DNA of 64,000 bases from Ruegeria sp. 6PALISEP08 (GCF_001238295.1 NZ_LGXZ01000004.1:186001-250000), one strand, 5' to 3'. Numbered from the stretch's first letter, positions 8,734-18,324 are shown. A program made the numbers and translations. Notes: a model not told the origin generated them from the sequence alone.

Positions 8734-9855
8734 TCACGCACGCAATTGATCCCGATGGCGCGCCAGCCAATAGGCCAGAGCGACCAGTTGCACATCCTTG
8801 AAAAGATGGCGATCGGTCATGTCGATGAACTGATCAAACGGCAAAATCTGACTGCGGATGTCTTCTCCTTCGGTGTCGAGACCACCGTTTGTGGTTGTGT
8901 GGGTCAAATCCCCCAATCCTACATAGAGATACATGAACCCCGAGGACGACCCGCTTGAGGAATAAGCACCGCTTACATATTCCAGCCGGTCAAATTGGAC
9001 CCCGGCCTCTTCCATAGCTTCGCGATGGGCCGCCTGCTCGGGCGTTTCGCCCGGATCGATCATGCCGGCCACTGCCTCCCACAGCCAGGGCTCGGGGTCG
9101 TCGATCAAAAAGGCTGGCGGTCTGAATTGTTCAACCAAAAGAACAGTGTCGCGTATGGGGTCGTAAGGCAGAACGGACACGGCACTGCCCTGCATCAGGC
9201 CGGACCGATGCAAGACCGGTCCCATGGAGCCGTCATGCTGACGGTGCTGAAGGTCGATCTCTTCCATCCCGAAATAGTTGACATAAGCCCGCTCATGCCG
9301 ATGCACGATTACGTCTTTGCCTGTATCCCTCGGATCGCCTGTACGCCGTTTCCGAGCCAGAATCTTGGCCCAGGCCCGAGTTTGAAACGGACGGACGTTA
9401 CCCAGCATGGTCTGAGCGTCAACCTTGCCGTAATACGCCATCTCTTCTTCCGCAGCCAACGCCGTGATCTCGCCCAATTTGTCCGCCCAAGCCTGCAAGG
9501 ACCACAGACCCGTTGGCTGCCAGGTACCAGGGGCGGGAAAGAAAACCTGTGCTTGTGCCTCTGATCCGTCATGCAGAACAATTGTCATCGGAGACAGATC
9601 ATAGTCAAACGCCCCCTCGTAAAAGGCCAACCGGGCCAAATCCTCGGGTGACAAGTCCTGAACGAATACACCTTGCGCATTGCTTCCCCGAGAGGACTGG
9701 ATCATCGGAAAGTCCTGCCCGTGCACCGCGTGAACGGCATGATCAGGAAGACTGGCAGGTTGAACGGAAATCTCTTGCACAGGGCGGCCCAGAACGCGTT
9801 CCAGCAACGGCAGATACCGCAGCGTTCCATAGAAGAACAAATCAGGCAATTTCAA
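8734..9855 (-). CDS. trgB: TrgB-like protein: gamma-glutamylcyclotransferase-like domain fused to NUDIX hydrolase
   Basis: A 373-aa two-domain protein. Residues 5-110 are an AIG2/GGCT-like domain opening with FYGTLR and containing YEGAFDYD. Residues 195-370 are an ADP-sugar-type NUDIX hydrolase with a perfect Nudix box G264-x5-E-x7-REAMEEAGV. The pairing suggests glutathione-related and ADP-ribose-like substrates, but neither is shown by the sequence. The start is a TTG two bases after AGAGAG; no better ATG exists nearby. The gene lies 22 bp after trgA and 68 bp before cysK, matching the tellurite-resistance order in Rhodobacter. The name rests on this context plus the fusion architecture. 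Confidence 0.85.
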   Translation of the reverse strand: MKLPDLFFYGTLRYLPLLERVLGRPVQEISVQPASLPDHAVHAVHGQDFPMIQSSRGSNAQGVFVQDLSPEDLARLAFYEGAFDYDLSPMTIVLHDGSEAQAQVFFPAPGTWQPTGLWSLQAWADKLGEITALAAEEEMAYYGKVDAQTMLGNVRPFQTRAWAKILARKRRTGDPRDTGKDVIVHRHERAYVNYFGMEEIDLQHRQHDGSMGPVLHRSGLMQGSAVSVLPYDPIRDTVLLVEQFRPPAFLIDDPEPWLWEAVAGMIDPGETPEQAAHREAMEEAGVQFDRLEYVSGAYSSSGSSSGFMYLYVGLGDLTHTTTNGGLDTEGEDIRSQILPFDQFIDMTDRHLFKDVQLVALAYWLARHRDQLRA

Positions 9856-9877
9856 ACTCTCTTATGAAGGTCCTGGA

Positions 9878-10318
9878 TCAGCGCCATTTGCGATGAGCCT
9901 GCTCGGTCGCCAAACCAGAAACGACGGCCCCAATGGCAAATGCCACCAGAATTTCGGGTGTAATCAGCAGTTTGCCATACTCGATACCGATCTTGAAAAT
10001 GGCCATGACCGCTTCAAACGGGCCACCGTATCTGTTGCGCATGGCTAGACGGAACATCTCGTAACACCCTTGAACAAACAGCGCCCAAAAGACCAACGAA
10101 GCAACGCCAGTCAGACCGTTATTGATCCCCGACGCCCAGCCACGCCCGGCACGCTTACCCATGATTTTCCAACCGCAAATTGCCCCGAGCCCCATGTTGA
10201 CGAAAGTGAAATAGCCATAGTCCTTACCCTCTTCACCGTTTTCGATGATCATGCTGGAAACGATAAAGGCCAGCACAATAAGGCAAAAAGCGGCAACAAG
10301 ACGCGAGGCAGTCGGCAT
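9878..10318 (-). CDS. trgA: TrgA family inner-membrane protein
   Basis: A 146-aa integral membrane protein with four predicted hydrophobic helices (about residues 6-24, 38-54, 68-90 and 118-138) and short charged loops such as GKRAGRGW. The family is defined by the R. sphaeroides tellurite-resistance gene trgA; its molecular role is unknown. A GGAACG Shine-Dalgarno lies seven bases before the ATG. It sits 15 bp after cfa and 22 bp before trgB, so it is clearly within the operon. The identification combines hydrophobicity pattern, length and the trgB-cysK neighbours. Confidence 0.8.
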   Translation of the reverse strand: MPTASRLVAAFCLIVLAFIVSSMIIENGEEGKDYGYFTFVNMGLGAICGWKIMGKRAGRGWASGINNGLTGVASLVFWALFVQGCYEMFRLAMRNRYGGPFEAVMAIFKIGIEYGKLLITPEILVAFAIGAVVSGLATEQAHRKWR

Positions 10319-10333
10319 GTAACGTTCCGTTGG

Positions 10334-11542
10334 TTAGTTCGGTTTTGTTATGGTGATCTGTGTCACATCACAATTGCTTGTGTCAAAGGCTGCACCACAT
10401 GCGGTCAAATAATAATTCCACATGCGGCGAAAACGCTCATCAAAGCCCATGTCGGCGATCTGGTCCCATTTGGCGTTGAACGTCTCGTACCAGCGGCGCA
10501 GCGTCAGGTCATAACTTTTGCCAAACTCTTTCGATTTCACAACACTCAACCCGGCCTGGTGGATTTGCTGCCTCAAGACCGTCGGTGACGGCAACATCCC
10601 ACCTGGGAAGATATACTTCTGAATGAAATCAACACCATTCTTATAGTAATCCCAGCGATGATCACCGACGGTGATGATCTGCAAAGTCGCTTGCGCACCG
10701 GGCTTTAACCTCTCGCGCACCGTTTCGAAATAGACTGGCCAGTATCGCTCGCCTACAGCCTCAAACATCTCGATCGAAGCGATACCGTCATACACGCCAC
10801 GCTCGTCACGGTAGTCCTGAAGCTTGAATTCAACGTGATCCGTTAACCCTGCTTTTTCAATGCGTTCCTTGGCGTACTTAAACTGCTCTTGGCTGATTGT
10901 CAGACATGTCACGCGCAGGCCGCGTTCCTTAGCAGCGTATTCCGCAAACCCGCCCCAGCCGCAGCCGATCTCAAGAATGTGGTCGCCCGGCTTGGCCCCC
11001 ATCTCATCCACAAGGCTTGCGTATTTCGCAGTCTGCGCCTTTTCCAGACTTTCCTGCCCAGACTCGAAAATCGCGCTGGAATACGTCATCGTATCATCCA
11101 GCCAAAGGCCATAAAAATCATTTCCCAGATCATAGTGATACGAGATATTTTTTTTCGCCTGTGCCCGGTTGTTGCGGTGCAGCCAGAACCGAAGTCGTTC
11201 ATAAGCTTGCACAAGCACCTTGCCAGTGAACCCGTCATACACGGTCTCGGACCCCAGATGCACGAGGTCCATGAACGAACGCAGGTCGGGCGTGCTCCAG
11301 TGGCCATCCAGATAGGCATCGGAAAAGCCCAATTCACCCTCTCGGATCAGGCGCGCAAAAACATCGCCATCATGGATATTGATTTGAGCAACCGGCCCCG
11401 GCTTGGACCCTTCGGCCCGGAATGTGCGCCCATCGGGCAAAGTGATATCAAGACGCCCGTACTCCATTTGGGTCAGCATCTTGAAGACTTGCGCAAAATA
11501 CCTGGGCAGGTCTTTCTGCCCTTCAGTTGTCGTCAGGATCAT
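10334..11542 (-). CDS. cfa: Cyclopropane-fatty-acyl-phospholipid synthase family methyltransferase
   Basis: A 402-aa SAM-dependent enzyme that modifies double bonds of unsaturated phospholipid acyl chains. Visible are the family motif HYDLGNDFY (136-144), TMTYSSAIF, and the SAM-binding loop LEIGCGWGGFA (190-200); the C-terminus carries the RWYETFNAKW motif. The ATG at 11542 was chosen over an upstream TTG because AGGGGAGAGCGG stands just in front of it and the length then fits the family. It follows phr by 69 bp. In Rhodobacter a cfa homolog is part of the RpoE-dependent singlet-oxygen response together with phrA, consistent with this arrangement. Confidence 0.92.
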   Translation of the reverse strand: MILTTTEGQKDLPRYFAQVFKMLTQMEYGRLDITLPDGRTFRAEGSKPGPVAQINIHDGDVFARLIREGELGFSDAYLDGHWSTPDLRSFMDLVHLGSETVYDGFTGKVLVQAYERLRFWLHRNNRAQAKKNISYHYDLGNDFYGLWLDDTMTYSSAIFESGQESLEKAQTAKYASLVDEMGAKPGDHILEIGCGWGGFAEYAAKERGLRVTCLTISQEQFKYAKERIEKAGLTDHVEFKLQDYRDERGVYDGIASIEMFEAVGERYWPVYFETVRERLKPGAQATLQIITVGDHRWDYYKNGVDFIQKYIFPGGMLPSPTVLRQQIHQAGLSVVKSKEFGKSYDLTLRRWYETFNAKWDQIADMGFDERFRRMWNYYLTACGAAFDTSNCDVTQITITKPN

Positions 11543-11611
11543 CCGCTCTCCCCTTTGCGGTGTGGGATTAAGGCTAGGCCGCGATTTTGTTTCTGGCAAG
11601 TTTTCAGTTCC

Positions 11612-13036
11612 TTAGTGGGATTTTCGGCTTTCATATGCGCTCAGGGCTCGGATTCGACCCTCGGGCAATGCAACTATGGGCATGGGATAGATTGCGTCCG
11701 GTCTCAGGCGCCAGCATCGAGGGACCGCATCGAAATAAGAAAGGGCTGTGTCGCTGGGGTTTCTCTGACCCTCGGCAACCCATCGCCTTTGATATGCATC
11801 GTTCGGGTCAAACTTTTCGGCCTGGGTTTGAGGGTTGAAGATCCGAAAGAACGGTGCTGCGTCCGGGCCGGATCCCGCCACCCATTGCCACCCCATCGCG
11901 TTGCAGGCTGGGTCCCAGTCGATCAGGCAGTCCTCGAACCACTGCATTCCGATTTTCCAGTGTGTCATCAGATGTTTGGTCAGATAGCTGGCCACAATCA
12001 TCCGCGCCCGGTTGTGCATCCGGCCCGTCACATACATCTGGCGCAACCCGGCATCGACCACCGGGATACCGGTTCTGGCCTGTGTCCAGGCAACAACGTC
12101 GGGATGGTCGGGGTCCGTATTCCACGGAAAGCTATCCCATTCCGGCTTCCAATTATCAGAGACCAGGCGGGGCGTGTGATACATCAGATGATAGGCAAAC
12201 TCGCGCCATACGAGCTGACGCAGAAAAGCCTCGGTGCCTGATACCCCCAACAAAGCAGACTGGTGAACCCGATGCCAAACCGTGCGCGGGCCAATCTCGC
12301 CCAGCGACAGGTATTCGGACAGGTTCGACGTTCCGTCCTGATCCAGCCGGTCGCGATGGTTGGAATACTGCGAAATGCGGTCCAGAAACGCGTCCAGATG
12401 ATCGTGGGCGGCTTGCTCGCCAGGTTGAACATAGGGGCGCAGGACAGCTGCGCCTCTGTTCAGTGTACGTCCCAATTGCCACGCGCGCAGGTCCTCTGTA
12501 CCCGGCCATGAAGCGGGTGATGGCAATCGTTTCACCGCCGCAACAGGAGCGGGAACGTCCCGACCCTGAACAGTCCGCCACATCGGAGTGTAGACGCGAA
12601 ATGGTTGACCGGCTTTGGTGGCGACTGTCCACGGCTCAAAGAGCAAATGCCCGGCAAAGGACTTCGCTTCAACAGCTTGCTCGGTCAGAGCGGCCTTGAT
12701 TTCCGTATCGCGTGCGATCGAGACCGGATCATAGGATCGCGACCAGTAGACTGCGTTTGCACCCGTCTCAGCGACCAACTGTTGCAATTGAACCAGCGCA
12801 TCCCCGCTGCGCAGGACCAAATGGCTGCCCAACCGAGCCAAGGTTTCGGACAGCGCTTCCAATCCCAGCCCCAAACGCCATTTTGGTGCCGCCCCCAGCC
12901 GTTCCACAAGTTCATCGCGAATGAACACCGGTACAACAGGACGGCCACTCTCTGCCGCGGCTGCCAATGCTGGATGGTCCGACAGGCGTAAATCCCGTCG
13001 GAACCACATTATGATCGGAGTGTGCTCGTCTTCCAT
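11612..13036 (-). CDS. phr: Deoxyribodipyrimidine photolyase
   Basis: A 474-aa class I CPD photolyase/cryptochrome-family flavoprotein that repairs UV pyrimidine dimers with light energy. The N-terminal antenna domain begins IIMWFRRDLRLSDHPAL. The C-terminal FAD domain holds TSNLSEYLSLGEIGPR, WREFAYHL and the DPACNAMGWQW and WVAGSG motifs typical of active photolyases. It opens the stress operon that continues with cfa, trgA, trgB, cysK and mscS. A sigma-factor-like promoter (TGATCC-N18-TAAAAC) lies directly upstream, and GGGGCGG serves as ribosome binding site. The aminotransferase gene ahead ends 48 bp before the start. Confidence 0.95.
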   Translation of the reverse strand: MEDEHTPIIMWFRRDLRLSDHPALAAAAESGRPVVPVFIRDELVERLGAAPKWRLGLGLEALSETLARLGSHLVLRSGDALVQLQQLVAETGANAVYWSRSYDPVSIARDTEIKAALTEQAVEAKSFAGHLLFEPWTVATKAGQPFRVYTPMWRTVQGRDVPAPVAAVKRLPSPASWPGTEDLRAWQLGRTLNRGAAVLRPYVQPGEQAAHDHLDAFLDRISQYSNHRDRLDQDGTSNLSEYLSLGEIGPRTVWHRVHQSALLGVSGTEAFLRQLVWREFAYHLMYHTPRLVSDNWKPEWDSFPWNTDPDHPDVVAWTQARTGIPVVDAGLRQMYVTGRMHNRARMIVASYLTKHLMTHWKIGMQWFEDCLIDWDPACNAMGWQWVAGSGPDAAPFFRIFNPQTQAEKFDPNDAYQRRWVAEGQRNPSDTALSYFDAVPRCWRLRPDAIYPMPIVALPEGRIRALSAYESRKSH

Positions 13037-13057
13037 TTCCGCCCCGAGGTTTTCTTC

Positions 13058-13087
13058 GTTTTACGAAGGCTCGGGGATAATGGATCA
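13058..13087 (-). promoter_or_regulatory. Candidate RpoE (ECF, singlet-oxygen type) promoter for phr operon
   Basis: On the minus strand TGATCC (13087-13082) is separated by exactly 18 bases from TAAAAC (13063-13058). This agrees with the TGATC(C)-N17/18-TAA(G/A)A form I recall for RpoE/ChrR-dependent promoters of Rhodobacter, whose known targets include phrA and a cfa homolog. Transcription would start about 13 bases before the phr ATG. The first three bases of the -35 element are the TGA stop of the upstream aminotransferase gene. Confidence 0.7.
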
Positions 13088-14311
13088 CAAAACGCGTTCA
13101 AGTGCGTCTAAAAGCTGATCAATTTCCTGTTGCGACGTGTAATGCGTGAAGCTGACCCGCAACACACCCTGCGTCGGATCGACACCCATAGCCTGCAACG
13201 GACGCACGGCATAGAAATCGCTCCCGCTTGCCATGACACCATACTTGGTCAGCTCTGCGGCGACGGGTTCGGCAGGGCGGTTTAAAGACAGGGCAACCGT
13301 GGGCGCACGTCTGGTGGCATCTGACGGTCCAATCAGACGCACGGCGTTGCGATCCTTGACCGCATCCAATACAGGCTGCAGCAAAGACACTTCCTGCGTA
13401 CGCATCAGATCATGCACAAACGCACCTTGCGAGGCCGCATCAGCCTCTGGCCCACCGTGATGGGCACAAAGCTGTTCAAAGTAATCCACCATGCCTGCGC
13501 AGGCAGCAATCTGCGCGTGATCCGGACCAGCCGGGGTAAAGCGCTTGTACAGCACGTCGCCATTGAAATAATGCGCCTGATTGGGCAGCAACTCTCCCAA
13601 TGTGCGGCGAATGACCATGCAGCCTTGATGTGGGCCATAGGTTTTATAGGCCGAAAACAAATAGATATCCGGCCCCAGATCGCCAACATTCGGGAAACCA
13701 TGGGGGGCATAGGACACGCCGTCTACGCATACAAATGCACCTGCCGCGTGGGCGATGGCAGTAATTTCCGTCACCGGATTGATCTCTCCAACTACGTTTG
13801 AACAATGCGGGAAACAGACCAGACGCACCTTTTCGTCCAGAATATTCTCGAGATCCTGTAGGTTCAGAGAACCACTTTCGGGATCGATCTGCCATTCCCG
13901 TATTTCAATCCCTGCCTCGGCCAGGCGGCGCCACGGGCCGGAATTGGCCTCATGATCCTGATTAGTCACGACGATGGCTTCGCCGGGCGTCATCCATTGC
14001 CGGAACGCCTGCGCCAGAACATAGGTGTTTTGCGTGGTCGAAGGACCAAAACTCAGCTCATCGGTGTCGACCCCCAGGAGTGCAGCCATGCGCGCACGCG
14101 CCTCGTCCATTTCCGCGCCACCCAGACGGCTGGCCTCGTACGGGGCATAGGGCTGAACCTTGCGCTGGGTGTAGAACCGCGTCAGCCGGTCGATCACCGG
14201 TTTGCACGTATAAGACCCACCCGCGTTTTCAAAAAACGCCTGACCTTGCAAGCTGGGTTCGCAAAAGGCCGGGAATTGTGCCCGAACGAAATCTGTATCC
14301 AGAGAACTCAT
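13085..14311 (-). CDS. Class V aminotransferase (cysteine desulfurase-like)
   Basis: A 408-aa fold-type I PLP enzyme of the SufS/NifS superfamily. The start FENAGGSYTCKPVI resembles the substrate-binding FLNNAG loop, DHEANSGPWRRL contains the PLP-stacking His120, VDGVSYAPHG supplies the pyridine-binding Asp197, and the Schiff-base lysine is Lys223 in FSAYKTYGPHQG. No conserved desulfurase cysteine loop (RxGHHCA-like) is apparent near the C-terminus, so a selenocysteine lyase or other transaminase-like reaction is as likely as cysteine desulfuration. AGGAG lies 10 bases before the ATG. It is not near isc/suf genes. Confidence 0.85.
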   Translation of the reverse strand: MSSLDTDFVRAQFPAFCEPSLQGQAFFENAGGSYTCKPVIDRLTRFYTQRKVQPYAPYEASRLGGAEMDEARARMAALLGVDTDELSFGPSTTQNTYVLAQAFRQWMTPGEAIVVTNQDHEANSGPWRRLAEAGIEIREWQIDPESGSLNLQDLENILDEKVRLVCFPHCSNVVGEINPVTEITAIAHAAGAFVCVDGVSYAPHGFPNVGDLGPDIYLFSAYKTYGPHQGCMVIRRTLGELLPNQAHYFNGDVLYKRFTPAGPDHAQIAACAGMVDYFEQLCAHHGGPEADAASQGAFVHDLMRTQEVSLLQPVLDAVKDRNAVRLIGPSDATRRAPTVALSLNRPAEPVAAELTKYGVMASGSDFYAVRPLQAMGVDPTQGVLRVSFTHYTSQQEIDQLLDALERVL

Positions 14312-14510
14312 GCCTCATGTCTCCTTTGTTTTGCAGTCAGATCAATGAGATGCCCGCACATGTTTCCGGACCTCTCAGAAATCATGGCAGGTCTTCCAGC
14401 CCAACCTTTGATTGTGCCGAAAGACGACAAACCACAGGGCAGCTCTTTGGTCAAAAAAGAGCACCGACACTTAGACAGGCACGTCCATGACCGTCAAGTC
14501 ACGGCAAAAA

Positions 14511-14541
14511 GAAAACCCCGACGAAAAGCCGGGGTTTTGTA
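14511..14541 (-). terminator. Rho-independent terminator after pyrH
   Basis: Stem AAAACCCCG (14512-14520) pairs with CGGGGTTTT (14530-14538) around a 9-nt loop. On the minus strand the 3' arm runs into TTTTCTTTTTG, a good U-tract. Confidence 0.9.
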
Positions 14542-14559
14542 GGGTCGTTAGCGTCTGCT

Positions 14560-15312
14560 TTAGCCCTGAACTTTGGTGTAGGTCCCCTCACCCGCCAGTA
14601 TCCCACGGAAACCGCCTGGCTCATCCAGCCCGAAGACGATCAGAGGCAGATTGTTATCCCGCGCCAGCGCAATGGCCGAGGCATCCATCACGCGCAGTCG
14701 CTTGGCCAATACGTCGTCGTACGTGACGGTGTCATAGCGCACAGCGTCTGCGTGTTCTTTTGGGTCCTTGTCGTAAACGCCATCAACACCATTCTTGCCC
14801 ATGAAGATTGCCTCGCACGCCATTTCATTGGCGCGCAGGGTGGCTGCAGTGTCGGTGGTAAAATAAGGGTTTCCGGTTCCGGCCGCAAAAATACAAACCC
14901 GTTTTTTCTCAAGATGTCGTACGGCCCGACGACGGATATACGGCTCGCACACCTCATCCATACGAATGGCCGAGATCACACGGGTGAAAACCCCGTTCTC
15001 TTCCAGTGCCGATTGCATTCCCAGCGCGTTCATCACAGTGGCCAACATGCCCATGTAATCCGCCGTGGTCCGCTCCATGCCCTGAGCCGAGCCGCTCAGG
15101 CCCCGGAAAATGTTGCCGCCTCCGATGACCATGCAGATCTCAACACCCAGATCGTGAACCGATTTCACCTCTTGCGCGATGCGCTGAACGGTTGGTGGGT
15201 GCAGGCCGAATCCCTGATCCCCCATCAAAGCCTCGCCCGAGATTTTTAACATGACCCTGTTATACTTGGCTTTTGGGGTTTCTGTGGTTTCTGACGAAGG
15301 GGAAAGGGTCAT
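14560..15312 (-). CDS. pyrH: UMP kinase
   Basis: A 250-aa amino-acid-kinase-fold UMP kinase that phosphorylates UMP to UDP in pyrimidine synthesis; hexameric and cytoplasmic in the family. Residues 17-30 give [15 protein letters not shown], followed by [10 protein letters not shown], the [14 protein letters not shown] helix typical of PyrH, and [15 protein letters not shown]. The N-terminus is some ten residues longer than E. coli PyrH; GGAGCG precedes the chosen ATG. It is monocistronic, closed by a strong terminator, and is not followed by frr, which often accompanies it in bacteria. It is divergent from miaA with 97 bp between starts. Confidence 0.96.
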   Translation of the reverse strand: MTLSPSSETTETPKAKYNRVMLKISGEALMGDQGFGLHPPTVQRIAQEVKSVHDLGVEICMVIGGGNIFRGLSGSAQGMERTTADYMGMLATVMNALGMQSALEENGVFTRVISAIRMDEVCEPYIRRRAVRHLEKKRVCIFAAGTGNPYFTTDTAATLRANEMACEAIFMGKNGVDGVYDKDPKEHADAVRYDTVTYDDVLAKRLRVMDASAIALARDNNLPLIVFGLDEPGGFRGILAGEGTYTKVQG

Positions 15313-15409
15313 GTTGCGCTCCGGGCTGGCACGGGGTTAATTTCCGGCGCAAAATGAAGCAAAAGCTCCGCAGGTTCAATGCGGTTGGTAAGGATCGAGG
15401 CAACCGCAT

Positions 15410-16303
15410 ATGGCACAGCAATCAACAGAGCAGTTTTTTCGACAGTTGCCCAATATCCCCGACCACAAACCGGTTCTGATTGCAGGGCCGACCGCATCGG
15501 GAAAATCAGCTCTGGCGCTAGAGATCGCCGAACGGTTCGGCGGAGTGATCGTCAACGCGGACGCCAGCCAGATTTATGATTGCTGGCGGATCATTTCAGC
15601 CCGACCATCCGCTGAGGAGGAAGCCCGCGCACCGCATCTTCTTTATGGTCACATCGCATATGATCAGGAGTATTCGGCTGGTCACTGGCTGCGCGAGGTG
15701 GTTCCCTTGCTGACCGGCGATCAGCGCCCGATCATCGTGGGCGGCACCGGTTTGTATTTTACGGCGCTGACCGAAGGCATGGCACAGATTCCCGCCACAC
15801 CACAGGGCATACGCGCCGAGGCAGACCTTCTGTCACATCAAGAGCTTATGGCCGGGGTCGACAATGAAACGCTGGCGGGGCTGGACACAAACAACCGGGC
15901 TCGTGTGCAGCGTGCTTGGGAAGTGCAACGCGCCACAGGGCGCAGCCTTTTGTCTTGGCAGGCAGACACTCCACCGCCGGTTCTGGACCTGAGTGACACG
16001 GTGCCGATTGTGTTTGACGTTGACAAGACGTGGCTTTGGGACCGGATTGAACGCAGGTTTGACCAGATGCTGGATAGGGGCGCCATCGAGGAAGTGCGGG
16101 CCATGCAAAACCGCATTGACCTCACCTTACCCGCCTGCAAGGCCATCGGTGTACCAGAGCTTATGGCCTATCTGAATGGCTCCATGACTTTGGACCAAGC
16201 GCGCGCGCGAGCGACGATTTCGACACGACAATTTGCGAAACGCCAGCGCACCTGGTTTCGGGCGCGAATGAAAACATGGAATCACGTTGATTTCTCAAGA
16301 TGA
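15410..16303 (+). CDS. miaA: tRNA dimethylallyltransferase
   Basis: A 297-aa enzyme that adds the dimethylallyl group to N6 of A37 in tRNAs reading U-starting codons. The P-loop GPTASGKS spans residues 26-33, the catalytic region [11 protein letters not shown] corresponds to the usual DSxQVYR segment, VGGTGLY binds pyrophosphate, and the C-terminal [13 protein letters not shown] is the tRNA-binding helix. The Q-I-Y-D-C-W variant in place of Q-V-Y-R-G-L is a departure from the E. coli type but the catalytic Asp and Gln remain. Start ATG chosen by length. Divergent from pyrH, so the 97-bp gap carries both promoters. Confidence 0.95.
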   Translation: MAQQSTEQFFRQLPNIPDHKPVLIAGPTASGKSALALEIAERFGGVIVNADASQIYDCWRIISARPSAEEEARAPHLLYGHIAYDQEYSAGHWLREVVPLLTGDQRPIIVGGTGLYFTALTEGMAQIPATPQGIRAEADLLSHQELMAGVDNETLAGLDTNNRARVQRAWEVQRATGRSLLSWQADTPPPVLDLSDTVPIVFDVDKTWLWDRIERRFDQMLDRGAIEEVRAMQNRIDLTLPACKAIGVPELMAYLNGSMTLDQARARATISTRQFAKRQRTWFRARMKTWNHVDFSR

Positions 16304-16659
16304 TACCCCAAATTTTCGAATCGATCCGGGTGAGACGGTAAACAAGTCTTAAATACTTAACAAAACTTAATGAATCTCTGTGGTTTGCCTTAACAAAAGA
16401 AGAAAAGAATTGGGGATCTCAGCACCCTTCTGGGCCGCTTGAATAAGGTCGACCCACGCCCTCAACTTCGCGAGAATGTCGTTTTTGTACTTCGAATGAC
16501 GATTTCGAACATTGACCTAGGCCAAAATCTGGTGCCGAATAACGACATGGGGATGTACAGAGTCCAAAAACCAAAAATCTTCACTCTGGCGACCGTGAGA
16601 AACCAAGTCGCGTAGAGCCATAAATCAATCAACAAAATCAATGTCACAGGGAGACATCC
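16304..16659. other. Intergenic region, AT-rich leader of the ABC transporter operon
   Basis: No convincing gene is present. Bases 16335-16410 are AT-rich and probably hold the promoter of the peptide-type transporter operon, leaving a long 5' leader that ends with the Shine-Dalgarno AGGGAGA at 16649. No riboswitch or terminator fold was recognised. Confidence 0.5.
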
Positions 16660-18324
16660 ATGACGAATAACGTATCCACCGAAGACAAGGTGCACTGGGC
16701 GGCCGAGATGCACGCTCAGGAATACCGCGACGGCAAGCTGAGCCGGCGGGAATTCATGACGCGCGCAACCGGTCTTGGGGTTACAGCTGCCGTGGCTTAC
16801 AGCATGATCGGCTTGCCGACACCTGCAGTGGCCCAGGCGGCAAAGCAAGAAGGCGGCACGCTGCGTGTGCAGCAGGAAGTGCGCGCCCTCAAAGACCCCA
16901 GAACCTATGACTGGTCACAGATCGCGAACGTAACGCGCGGCACGCTGGAATATCTGGTCGAGTACAACTCGGACGGTTCATTCCGCGGCATGCTGTTGGA
17001 AGGCTGGGAAGTCAACGACGACGCGACCGTCTACACTCTGAATGTCCGTCCGGGCGTCAAGTGGAACAATGGCGATGACTTCACCGCCGACGACGTTGCC
17101 CGCAACATCGCACGCTGGTGTGACAAGACCTCGGAAACCAACTCGATGGCGGGACGCTTTGCGACGCTGATCGACGCGGATTCGGGTCAGGCAGGCGATG
17201 GTGTCATCGAAGTAGTTGACGCAACCACGGTCAAGCTGAACCTGCCCAAGCCTGATATTACGCTTATCCCGGGTATGGCCGACTATCCCGGCGCGATTGT
17301 TCACAGCTCGTTCAGCGAGACTGATTTGCTGAACAACGTGGGTACCGGCCCTTATCTGATGGATGAACTTGAGGTTGGCGTAAAAGCCGTTCTGGTTCGC
17401 AACCCGGATCACACCTGGTGGGGTGATGAAGTGTATGGCCGCCCTGCCCTGGATCGTATCGAGTATATCGACTACGGCACCGACCCATCCGCCTGGCTGG
17501 CAGCGCTGGAATCCGATGAAGTCGACATGCTTTATGAATCGGTGGGTGAATTCATCGACGTGATGGATGGTCTTGGCTATGCGAAGTCCGAAGTTGTGAC
17601 TGCCGCAACCATCGTTATTCGTCCGAACCAGCTGGCCGATTTCGACGGTCAGAAGCCTTATGCAGACAAGCGTGTCCGTCAGGCAATTCAGATGGCAGTC
17701 GACAACGCCGTTTGTCTGGAACTGGGCTATGGCGGTCGTGGTGCCCCAGCGGAAAACCACCATGTGGCTCCGCTGCACCCGGAATATGCAGAGCTGCCCC
17801 CGCAGAAGGTCGACCCCGCAGCTGCCAAGGCGCTGATGGACGAGGCCGGGTTCGGTGACTTCGAACACGAGATCATCTCGATCGACGATGACTGGCGCCG
17901 CAACACCACCGACGCGGTGGCTGCGCAGCTGCGCGATGCCGGAATCAAGGTCAAGCGGACGGTTCTGCCGGGCAACACCTTCTGGAACGACTGGGCGAAA
18001 TATCCGTTCAGCTCGACCAACTGGAACCCACGCCCGCTGGGTGTTCAGATCTGGGCGCTTGCCTATCGTTCGGGTGAAGCCTGGAACGAGTTCGGCTATG
18101 CAAGCCCCGAATTTGACGCCATTCTGGAAGAGGCGCTTGCCATTGCTGACGCGGACGCGCGTCGCGAAGTCATGGCACGTGGCGAAGCACTGCTGCAGGA
18201 AGATGGGGTCACTATTCAGCCCTATTGGCGTTCGCTCTATCGTCACATGAAAGAGGGTCTTGTCGGCACCGACATGCACGTGACCTTCGAACACCACCAC
18301 TACAAGTGGGGCTGGGCTGCCTAA
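16660..18324 (+). CDS. ABC transporter substrate-binding protein, family 5 (peptide/nickel/opine), Tat-exported
   Basis: A 554-aa periplasmic binding protein. The N-terminus carries a twin-arginine signal (SRREFMTRA, Arg29-Arg30) with a hydrophobic core and a likely cleavage after VAQA (about 60). The mature part is an SBP_bac_5 fold, with [21 protein letters not shown] early on and a C-terminal domain starting near residue 330. The ligand cannot be read from the sequence; this family takes oligopeptides, opines, glutathione or nickel chelates. It is the first gene of the transporter operon and is followed by an attenuator-like hairpin, a common way to keep binding protein in excess of the membrane parts. 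Confidence 0.93.
   Translation: MTNNVSTEDKVHWAAEMHAQEYRDGKLSRREFMTRATGLGVTAAVAYSMIGLPTPAVAQAAKQEGGTLRVQQEVRALKDPRTYDWSQIANVTRGTLEYLVEYNSDGSFRGMLLEGWEVNDDATVYTLNVRPGVKWNNGDDFTADDVARNIARWCDKTSETNSMAGRFATLIDADSGQAGDGVIEVVDATTVKLNLPKPDITLIPGMADYPGAIVHSSFSETDLLNNVGTGPYLMDELEVGVKAVLVRNPDHTWWGDEVYGRPALDRIEYIDYGTDPSAWLAALESDEVDMLYESVGEFIDVMDGLGYAKSEVVTAATIVIRPNQLADFDGQKPYADKRVRQAIQMAVDNAVCLELGYGGRGAPAENHHVAPLHPEYAELPPQKVDPAAAKALMDEAGFGDFEHEIISIDDDWRRNTTDAVAAQLRDAGIKVKRTVLPGNTFWNDWAKYPFSSTNWNPRPLGVQIWALAYRSGEAWNEFGYASPEFDAILEEALAIADADARREVMARGEALLQEDGVTIQPYWRSLYRHMKEGLVGTDMHVTFEHHHYKWGWAA

Noticed and set aside
10889..12241. 450-codon plus-strand open frame
   Set aside because: It lies antisense to the cfa and phr genes, both with intact catalytic motifs; its translation has no domain character and it arises from GC-rich codon bias.
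16978..18300. 440-codon minus-strand open frame
   Set aside because: Antisense shadow of the peptide-binding protein gene, with no Shine-Dalgarno or recognisable fold.
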